DNA of 56,785 bases. It comes from Sterolibacterium sp. Lineage in GTDB: Bacteria > Pseudomonadota > Gammaproteobacteria > Burkholderiales > Rhodocyclaceae. This document shows positions 50,658-56,785 of the stretch, piece by piece; position 1 is the first letter of the stretch, and every line of letters starts with the position of its first letter. Both the position numbers and the translations under genes were made by a program. The notes beneath the pieces were generated by a model, which saw nothing but the letters and a program-made list of their open reading frames with translations, searched no databases and had not been told where the DNA came from. The stretch spans positions 1-56,785 of the forward strand of contig JAGOVA010000012.1 of the NCBI GenBank assembly GCA_018061005.1, given 5' to 3'.

Positions 50658-53600
50658 ATGCTTCATACCCTGATCCGCCTGGCCTTGAGCCAGCGCATAC
50701 TGGTACTGGTACTGACCGCGATCCTGATTGCAGCGGGAGTCCATGCCTTTTTCAATCTGCCGATCGACGCCTTTCCGGAGATTTCACCCACCCAGGTCAA
50801 GATCATCCTCAAGTCACCGGGCATGACCCCTGAAGAAGTCGAAACCCGGCTGGCCGTGCCGGTCGAACAAGAGCTGCTGGGGATACCCGGCCAGCGGCAA
50901 CTGCGCTCGATGTCGAAATACGGCCTGACCGACATCACGCTGGATTTCAACGAAGGCACAGACATCTACTGGGCGCGCCAGCAGGTGGGCGAGCGGCTGG
51001 CGGCGGCCATGGAAAAGCTGCCCCACGGTGTTTCGGGCGGGCTTGCCCCCATCACCACCCCTCTGAGCGAGATGTATATGTTCACGCTGGAGGGCGATCT
51101 GTCGCTTGCCGAACGCCGCGCCCTGCTCGACTGGACGATCCGCCCGCAACTGCGCACCGTGCCCGGCGTGGCCGACGTGAATAGTCTGGGCGGCGAAGTG
51201 CGTACATTTGAAATTTCACCCCGCCCGCAACTGCTGGCCACGCGGGGGATCACGCTGAAGGAAGTGCAGCAGGCACTGGAAGCCAACAACCGCAACGATG
51301 GCGCAGGCCGGCTCACTGAAGGCGAAGAATCCTTGCTGGTGCGTGCGGAAGGCGCAATCCGCACACTGACGGACGTGCGTGACATCGTCATCAAGCCTGG
51401 CGTGTCCGGTGTCGCAGGCATGGCGGCGATCCGCATCGGCGATGTAGCCGAAGTGCGTCATGGCGCGCTGACCCGTTACGGTGCGGTCACCCGCAGCCAT
51501 CGCAACGCACAAGGCCAGATCGAACAAGGAGAAACCGTCGAAGGACTGGTGCTGGGGCTGCGCGGCGCGAATGCACAGCAGGTGGTGACGGGGGTCAAGG
51601 CGCGGCTGGCGGCAATCGCACCGACCTTGCCGCCCGGCGTGCAGGTCGTGCCGTTGTACGACCGCAGCCAACTGGTCGATCGCGCCATCGGCGGCGTCAC
51701 CAAGGCGCTGCTGGAGGCCGGCGTACTGGTGGTCTTGCTGTTGCTGGCCTTCCTCGGCAATCTGCGCGCCGCGCTGGTGGTCACGCTGATGCTGCCGCTC
51801 TCCGCGCTGGCCACCTTTCTGCTCATGCGCCAGTTCGGTCTTTCCGCCAACCTGATGAGTCTGGGCGGGCTGGCCATTGCCATCGGCATGCTGGTCGACG
51901 CCGCCGTGGTGGTGATAGAAAACGTTGAAAGCCAGCTCGCCGAAGCACAGGAAAATCTGCCCACGTTGCATCTGGTATTCCGTGCCACGCGTGAAGTGGC
52001 GATGCCCGTGGTCTCCGGCATTGCCATCATCATCATCGTTTTTCTGCCGCTGCTCACCCTGCAGGGGCTGGAAGGCAAGATGTTTGGCCCGGTCGCGCTG
52101 ACCATCGTGTTCGCGCTCTCCGCCTCGTTGCTGCTCTCGCTCACCCTCGTCCCTGTGCTCGCTTCCTGGCTGATCCGGCGCGGCGTGCATCACGAGCCCT
52201 GGCTGGTTCGCAAACTCAATACAGCCTATGCAAAACTGCTGGATGCGGCACTGGCGCATGGCCGTATCGCAGTCATCGGCGCGCTGCTGAGCCTGGCCGC
52301 TGCCCTGCTGGCCTTTGGCTGGCTGGGCAAGAGTTTCATGCCGACCATGGATGAAGGCAACCGGGTGGTGCAATTGGAAAAACTCCCCTCCATCGATCTG
52401 GATCGCGCCGTGGTGATGGATCTGGCCGTGCAACGCGCGCTGCTCGAACGGGTGCCAGAAGTGGCAGCAATCGTCGCCCGCGCCGGTTCCGACGAACTGG
52501 GTCTCGACCCGATGGGCTTGAACCAGACCGACAGTTTTCTGGTACTCGCCCCGCATGAACGCTGGCGGCAGCCGGGTGCGGACGCCGACTGGCTGACCGA
52601 TCAGTTGCGTGCCGTGTTGGCCGATTTTCCCGGCATGGGTTATTCCTTCACCCAGCCGATCGACATGCGGGTGAATGAAATGATGACCGGGGTACGCGGC
52701 GATCTGGCGATCAAGATTTATGGTAGCGACCTGAATACACTGAACGCGCTCGCCGAAGGAATCACGGCGGTGGTCAAAACCATTCCCGGTGCGGAAGACA
52801 CGCTGACCGTTAAAAATGAAGGCGTGCAATATCTGCAGGTCAGCATAGACCGCCTGGCTGCCGGGCGGCTGGGTTTGAACATCGACGACATCCAGCGTTA
52901 TCTCAAAACGCTGCTCGAAGGGCAAACGTTCGGTGAAGTGATCGAGGGCAACCGGCGCACGCCGATCGTCCTGCGCGGCCCGGCACATCTCCAGGCCTCT
53001 CCCGCCGATTTCGCCGCCCTGAATCTGCCGCTGCCGAATGGCGGCAGCGTGCCGCTGGCCAGCGTCGCCCAACTGCTACGGCAGGATGGCCCAGTCAAAA
53101 TCGACCGCGAAAACGCCCAGCGTTACGTCGTTGTCCAGTCAAATGTGCGCGGTCGCGATCTGGTCGGCTTCGTTGAAGAAGCGCGTGCGGCGGTGGCGCA
53201 ACAGGTGAAACTCCCCGCAGGCACGCATCTGGCCTGGGGCGGGCAATTTGAAAATCAGCAGCGCGCCAGCGCGCGTCTGCAGGTGGTCATCCCGATCGCA
53301 CTGGCACTGATCTTTTTCCTGCTGTTCTCCACCTTTGGTTCGGTACGACAAGCACTGCTGGTACTGGCCAACATTCCGTTTGCATTGATCGGCGGTATCT
53401 TCGGCCTGCTGGTGAGCGGAGAATATCTGTCCGTCCCCGCTTCCATCGGTTTCATCGCGCTGCTGGGGATCGCCGTGCTCAATGGTGTGGTCATGGTGAC
53501 TTACTTCAACCAGCTGCTGGCACGCGGCCTGCCGGTAGCCGAGGTGGTCGTTGAAGGGGCGCGTCGCCGCCTGCGGCCGGTGCTGATGACAGCTGCCATC

Positions 53601-53792
53601 ACCGCCTTTGGCCTGCTGCCCATGCTGTTTGCCAGCGGCCCCGGCTCGGAAGTACAACGCCCGCTAGCCATCGTGGTCATCGGCGGCCTCATCACCTCCA
53701 CCGCGCTCACGCTGATCCTGCTGCCCATCCTGTTCCGCCGTTTCGGCGTCGAACAAGCCCTGCCCTTTCACCAGGAGACCTCCCATGACTGA
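50658..53792 (+). CDS. Heavy-metal RND efflux pump (CzcA/CusA family)
   Basis: A 1044-residue inner-membrane antiporter of the HME-RND type. The N terminus (LIRLALSQRILVLVLTAILI) and FFNLPIDAFPEISPTQVKII are typical. TM4 carries MLVDAAVVVIENVESQLAEA with the proton-relay Asp and Glu. The periplasmic part has MDEGNRVVQLEKLPS and GLDPMGLNQTDSFLVL. The methionine site reported for copper/silver CusA is not obvious at the expected place (NQTDS replaces a Met-containing segment), so divalent cations or another substrate are as likely as copper. It overlaps the DUF3240 gene by 8 bp. Confidence 0.93.
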   Translation: MLHTLIRLALSQRILVLVLTAILIAAGVHAFFNLPIDAFPEISPTQVKIILKSPGMTPEEVETRLAVPVEQELLGIPGQRQLRSMSKYGLTDITLDFNEGTDIYWARQQVGERLAAAMEKLPHGVSGGLAPITTPLSEMYMFTLEGDLSLAERRALLDWTIRPQLRTVPGVADVNSLGGEVRTFEISPRPQLLATRGITLKEVQQALEANNRNDGAGRLTEGEESLLVRAEGAIRTLTDVRDIVIKPGVSGVAGMAAIRIGDVAEVRHGALTRYGAVTRSHRNAQGQIEQGETVEGLVLGLRGANAQQVVTGVKARLAAIAPTLPPGVQVVPLYDRSQLVDRAIGGVTKALLEAGVLVVLLLLAFLGNLRAALVVTLMLPLSALATFLLMRQFGLSANLMSLGGLAIAIGMLVDAAVVVIENVESQLAEAQENLPTLHLVFRATREVAMPVVSGIAIIIIVFLPLLTLQGLEGKMFGPVALTIVFALSASLLLSLTLVPVLASWLIRRGVHHEPWLVRKLNTAYAKLLDAALAHGRIAVIGALLSLAAALLAFGWLGKSFMPTMDEGNRVVQLEKLPSIDLDRAVVMDLAVQRALLERVPEVAAIVARAGSDELGLDPMGLNQTDSFLVLAPHERWRQPGADADWLTDQLRAVLADFPGMGYSFTQPIDMRVNEMMTGVRGDLAIKIYGSDLNTLNALAEGITAVVKTIPGAEDTLTVKNEGVQYLQVSIDRLAAGRLGLNIDDIQRYLKTLLEGQTFGEVIEGNRRTPIVLRGPAHLQASPADFAALNLPLPNGGSVPLASVAQLLRQDGPVKIDRENAQRYVVVQSNVRGRDLVGFVEEARAAVAQQVKLPAGTHLAWGGQFENQQRASARLQVVIPIALALIFFLLFSTFGSVRQALLVLANIPFALIGGIFGLLVSGEYLSVPASIGFIALLGIAVLNGVVMVTYFNQLLARGLPVAEVVVEGARRRLRPVLMTAAITAFGLLPMLFASGPGSEVQRPLAIVVIGGLITSTALTLILLPILFRRFGVEQALPFHQETSHD

Positions 53793-54087
53793 TGCCTTGC
53801 TGACGCTCGTAGTGCCTACGCATCTCGCCGAAGCCGTCGAAGACCTTCTGCTGGCGCACCCCGAGCTCGTGGCCGGCTTTACCGCCAGCCATGCCGATGG
53901 ACACGGTAGCCAGGCACAACTGACCAGCACGGAAGAACGGGTAGCCGGCCATGCCCCGCGCATGGCGATCGCCACCGTCGGCCCGCTGAGCCAGCTGCAG
54001 GCTCTGCTGGCCTTGCTGAAAGCACAGTTACCACACGCCAATCTTTATTACTGGCTCACGCCTGTCATTGCCCGGGGAACACTATGA
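53785..54087 (+). CDS. DUF3240 family protein (PII-like fold)
   Basis: A 100-residue cytosolic protein without signal or membrane segment. It follows the DUF3240 pattern: LLTLVVPTHLAEAVEDLLL, a central GFTASHADGHG loop, AQLTSTEERVAGHAPR and a final LPHANLYYWLTPV. The family has a ferredoxin-like/PII-like fold and is often found with CzcA-type pumps; its job is unknown, possibly metal sensing or pump regulation. It overlaps both neighbours (8 bp upstream, 4 bp ATGA downstream), implying tight stoichiometric coupling. Confidence 0.85.
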   Translation: MTDALLTLVVPTHLAEAVEDLLLAHPELVAGFTASHADGHGSQAQLTSTEERVAGHAPRMAIATVGPLSQLQALLALLKAQLPHANLYYWLTPVIARGTL

Positions 54088-55367
54088 AACATGGAATATG
54101 GATCGGGATCGCCGCGCTGCCCTGGTCCGTGCTGGCGCAACCCATGGCAGAAGCCACGCCGGATCTGCCCGCCAACACACTCGTCCAGCGCGTGTTGAGC
54201 GAACTGCCGCAGGTGCAGGCCACACGCCGTCTGCAAAGCGCAGAAGAAGCCCGGCGTGACGGGCTGGTGGCCGGGCCTTATGAATGGAATCTGCGGGCGG
54301 GCATACAGAATCGTCGCAGCGCGCCTGTTGGCCTGCATGCCGAACGGTTTACCGAATGGAATGCAGGCATCGAGCGTACCCTGCGCCTGCCCGGCAAGGC
54401 GCGGGTCGATGCCGATCTGGGCGAAGCCGGGGTAGCACAGGCTCGCATCGCCTACGGCGACGCACTGCACGAAGCCGCACGGGCACTACTCAAGCACTGG
54501 TTTGACTGGCGGCGCGAAGAAGCGACGGCGGCGCAATGGGTGCAGCAAGTCGAACTGCTGCGCCTGCAAAGTGCCAGCGTTCAACGTCGCCTGACGCTGG
54601 GCGATGCCGCACGCATTGAAGCGACACAAGCCAGCGCCGCACAGGCGCAGGCCGAAGCCCAACTGATGCTGGCGCAGTTGCGCGCCCACAACAGCACCGT
54701 CACCCTGCGCCAGCTTTATCCCGGCCTGCCACTCGTCGTTCCCCCTGAAGCTGATACTGAATCCGAGCCCGTACCCATCACCGGCGAGCCCGCCGACTGG
54801 CTGGCCACCATGAGCGAACACAGCCATGAGCAGGCACTGGCGCGCGCCACCACCCGCCGCGCGCAATTACAGGCCGAACGTCAGCAGCAGGAACGCAGTG
54901 CTGACCCCACGCTGGGCGTGCAGATGTCACGCGAACGCGCAGGAGAAGAACAGATCATCGGGCTCACCCTGAGCATCCCGCTCGCAGGCGATGCCCGCCA
55001 CGCCACCCGCCATATCGCACAGGCCGAAGCCGAAGCCAGCGCGCAGCACGAAGCGGCCATCACCCGCAAGGTGGCCACCGAAGCCCGCCTGCAATATCAG
55101 GCCGCCCAGTCAGGCCATGCCACATGGCAGGCCACCCACGCCGCCGCCAGGCGGCTCGACGAAGCCGCCGCACTCATCGAGCGCGCCTACCGCCTGGGTG
55201 AAGGCAGCCTCAGCGATCTGCTGTATGCCCGCCGTCAGGCACACGAAGCCCGCCTCGCCGCGACAATCAGCCGCTTCGATGCCCGCGAGCAACGCTACCG
55301 TCTGCTGCTGGATGCCCACCAGTTGTGGGATTTCGAGGATGAACCCGTGCCTGCGCAAACGCCATGA
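54084..55367 (+). CDS. Outer-membrane efflux channel (CzcC/TolC family)
   Basis: A 427-residue TolC-family protein with a signal peptide ending near VLAQP. It shows two long helical repeats, as in RLQSAEEARRDGLVAGPYEW and VQRRLTLGDAARIEATQASA, then the second half with LTLSIPLAGDARHATRHIAQ and RAYRLGEGSLSDLLYARRQA. There is no lipobox cysteine. It completes the three-part efflux system and starts inside the DUF3240 stop. Confidence 0.9.
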   Translation: MKHGIWIGIAALPWSVLAQPMAEATPDLPANTLVQRVLSELPQVQATRRLQSAEEARRDGLVAGPYEWNLRAGIQNRRSAPVGLHAERFTEWNAGIERTLRLPGKARVDADLGEAGVAQARIAYGDALHEAARALLKHWFDWRREEATAAQWVQQVELLRLQSASVQRRLTLGDAARIEATQASAAQAQAEAQLMLAQLRAHNSTVTLRQLYPGLPLVVPPEADTESEPVPITGEPADWLATMSEHSHEQALARATTRRAQLQAERQQQERSADPTLGVQMSRERAGEEQIIGLTLSIPLAGDARHATRHIAQAEAEASAQHEAAITRKVATEARLQYQAAQSGHATWQATHAAARRLDEAAALIERAYRLGEGSLSDLLYARRQAHEARLAATISRFDAREQRYRLLLDAHQLWDFEDEPVPAQTP

Positions 55368-55435
55368 AACTTCCGGATTAGCAATAAACCTCAGCGGACT
55401 TCCCGCAGTCCACATCCTTCCACACCCTCTACTTC

Positions 55436-55517
55436 CGTCATTCCCGCGCAGGCGGGAATCCACGGATGGGTGATGTCTATCAGGTGAAACTGGATCCCCG
55501 CCTGCGCGGGGATGACG
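55436..55517. repeat. Long inverted repeat (REP/ERIC-like)
   Basis: The left arm (55436-55462, with CCCGCGCAGGCGGG) is complemented by the right arm (55491-55517, with CCCCGCCTGCGCGGGG), separated by 28 bases. Each arm is itself palindromic. The GTCATTCCCGCGCAGGCGGG element is a well-known dispersed intergenic repeat of proteobacteria. It lies between convergent genes and may aid termination. Confidence 0.85.
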
Positions 55518-55558
55518 AACCTTGGCATTGCTGCCCATTCGTTCCAATCAAATAAAAC

Positions 55559-56785
55559 TTAGCGTCGACCACCCAGTATCGAGCCAAGTACGCCGCGCAG
55601 GATCTGTTTGCCGATTTCACGGCCGATGGTGCCAGCCACGCCGCGTGCTGCGCTTTTGGTGGCGGCTTCGAATACGCCTTCGCGATGCCCGCCACGCGGG
55701 CCGGTGCTGCCGCCGAACAGATCACCCAGTGACGACAGGATGCCGCCAGAATCTGCGGGTGCGGGTGCGGGTGCGGGTGCGGGTGCGGGTGCGGGTGCGG
55801 GTGCGGGTGCGACTGGGCGAGACGCGGGAGTGAGTGTGGGCGCGGTGTTGCTGGCACTGGTCGCACTGGCCACGCGGGCGGGACGCGCTGGAGGCGGCAG
55901 CGCGCCTGGACGACCCGGCGCAGCGGTGGACGGGGCGGCCAGGGGGGACTGTGTGACGGGAGCCGCGCCTTCCTTGAGCACTTCATACGCCGAAAGGCGA
56001 TCGAGTGCTTCGAGATATTTCCCGAGCAAGGGTTGCGCGGTGATTTCAGCGCGGCGCTCTTCGGTGGTCAGCGGCCCGAGCCGCGAGGCAGGTGGGAATA
56101 TCATCGCCCGCTCCACGATCTGCGGGCGGCCTTTTTCATCGAGAAAAGACACTAGGGCCTCGCCCACGCCCAGATCGCCGATGACACTGGCCGCGTCGAA
56201 TTTCGGATTGGCGCGCAGGGTTTGCGCCGCCACCTGCACGGCTTTCTGGTCGCGCGGGGTGTAGGCGCGCAGGGCGTGCTGCACACGGTTGCCGAGTTGC
56301 CCGAGGATTTTGTCCGGCACATCAAGCGGATTCTGCGTGACGAAATACACGCCCACGCCCTTGGAGCGGATCAGGCGCACGACCTGCTCCACCTTGTCGG
56401 TGAGTGCTTGCGGAGCATCGGTAAACAGCAGGTGCGCTTCGTCGAAGAAGAACACCAGCCGTGGCTTGTCCAGATCGCCGGCTTCGGGCAACTGCTCGAA
56501 GAGCTCGGCCAGCAGCCAGAGCAGGAAGGTGGAATACAGCGTGGGGGCATTGATGAGTTTTTCCGCCGCCAGCACATTGATGAGGCCACGGCCGTTTTCA
56601 TCCACGCGCATCAGGTCGTGGATGTCGAGCATCGGTTCGCCAAAGAAAAGATCGCCGCCCTGGGTTTCCAGTGTGAGCAGACCACGCTGGATCGCGCCGA
56701 TCGAGGCGGCGGCGACATTGCCGTATTCCGTGGTGAATTCTTTGGCGTTGTCACCGACGTGCTGCACCATGGCGCGCAAATCCTT
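55559..56785 (-). CDS. HerA/YjgR-type ATPase (DUF853), N terminus outside the window
   Basis: The C-terminal 408 residues of a helicase-HerA-like NTPase of the YjgR/DUF853 family. The frame runs to the last base, so the start and the Walker A part are missing. Visible are [18 protein letters not shown], the Walker [34 protein letters not shown] (sensor), and [16 protein letters not shown]. After the ATPase core comes a low-complexity linker with an Ala-Pro repeat, then a glycine-rich C-terminal tail ([33 protein letters not shown]). The function of YjgR-type proteins is not established. Confidence 0.9.
   Translation of the reverse strand, partial: KDLRAMVQHVGDNAKEFTTEYGNVAAASIGAIQRGLLTLETQGGDLFFGEPMLDIHDLMRVDENGRGLINVLAAEKLINAPTLYSTFLLWLLAELFEQLPEAGDLDKPRLVFFFDEAHLLFTDAPQALTDKVEQVVRLIRSKGVGVYFVTQNPLDVPDKILGQLGNRVQHALRAYTPRDQKAVQVAAQTLRANPKFDAASVIGDLGVGEALVSFLDEKGRPQIVERAMIFPPASRLGPLTTEERRAEITAQPLLGKYLEALDRLSAYEVLKEGAAPVTQSPLAAPSTAAPGRPGALPPPARPARVASATSASNTAPTLTPASRPVAPAPAPAPAPAPAPAPAPADSGGILSSLGDLFGGSTGPRGGHREGVFEAATKSAARGVAGTIGREIGKQILRGVLGSILGGRR
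55755..55810. repeat. Hexanucleotide microsatellite (GCGGGT)9
   Basis: Nine perfect tandem copies of GCGGGT plus two bases, within the ATPase gene. On the coding strand it reads ACCCGC and encodes an alternating Ala-Pro linker. Six-base units keep the frame, so copy-number changes would only alter linker length. Confidence 0.95.

Noticed and set aside
50658-53792. Naming the metal pump CusA with copper/silver specificity
   Set aside because: The methionine-containing segment expected of copper/silver pumps is not seen at the corresponding place, and no CusF or copper chaperone gene is adjacent.
55436-55517. CRISPR-like repeat or attachment site
   Set aside because: Only a single pair of inverted arms is present with no direct repeats, spacers or integrase nearby. 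It matches a common dispersed palindrome instead.

Overview
The window looks like chromosome from a facultatively denitrifying, metabolically versatile betaproteobacterium. The evidence is GC-rich coding, an rplM-rpsI pair, an SAH riboswitch in front of ahcY, class I (proteobacterial) phosphoribulokinase, a complete narK1-narK2-narGHJI cluster with narXL, and an NtrC/sigma-54 type assimilatory nirBD locus. Placement nearer Rhodocyclales/Nitrosomonadales-like lineages than classical Burkholderia is inference from gene content only. No tRNA, insertion sequence, prophage or CRISPR array is visible.

Layout. 1-342: 5' part of the RNase P RNA (minus strand, cut by the window edge). 374-4245 (minus): TonB-dependent receptor and an HDOD-GAF signalling protein. 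4517-7400 (plus): fructose-1,6-bisphosphatase and phosphoribulokinase (Calvin cycle), then an SDR oxidoreductase. 7436-13442 (plus): NtrC-like site and sigma-54 promoter driving nirB-nirD-nasA and a PP2C phosphatase/Ser-Thr kinase fusion. 13496-20152 (plus): TetR regulator with a palindromic operator and a lipoprotein adaptor/HAE-RND pump/outer-membrane channel operon, followed by an orphan MlaF-type ATPase (20180-20986). 21167-31036 (minus): narK1-narK2-narG-narH-narJ-narI. 31324-34557 (plus, divergent from narK1): a 1077-residue fusion of a geranylgeranyl-reductase-like flavoprotein with a complete CysJ/CPR-type diflavin reductase, the most unusual gene of the window.

34728-36351 (minus): porin and small PstS-like periplasmic protein. 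36509-40574 (minus): TonB receptor, sialidase-fold protein with Cys/His motifs, and TlpA-like thioredoxin, preceded by an FNR/Anr-like box inside a perfect 33-bp palindrome. 40772-43374 (minus): narX-narL two-component system. 43465-44300 (minus): rplM-rpsI. 44428-47042 (plus): promoter, SAH riboswitch, ahcY and metF (methyl cycle). 47115-49337 (minus): a second receptor of the first type. 49546-55367 (plus): heavy-metal RND efflux operon including a DUF3240 protein. 55559-end (minus): HerA/YjgR-type ATPase, cut by the window end.

How it fits together: NarK1/NarK2 import nitrate and export nitrite, NarGHI respires nitrate, and NarXL probably senses it. NirBD-NasA is a separate, nitrogen-controlled nitrite assimilation module; no assimilatory nitrate reductase catalytic gene is present. 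The fusion flavoprotein beside narK1, and the FNR-box receptor/sialidase-like/thioredoxin operon between nar and narXL, are the best candidates for undescribed functions tied to anaerobic respiration.
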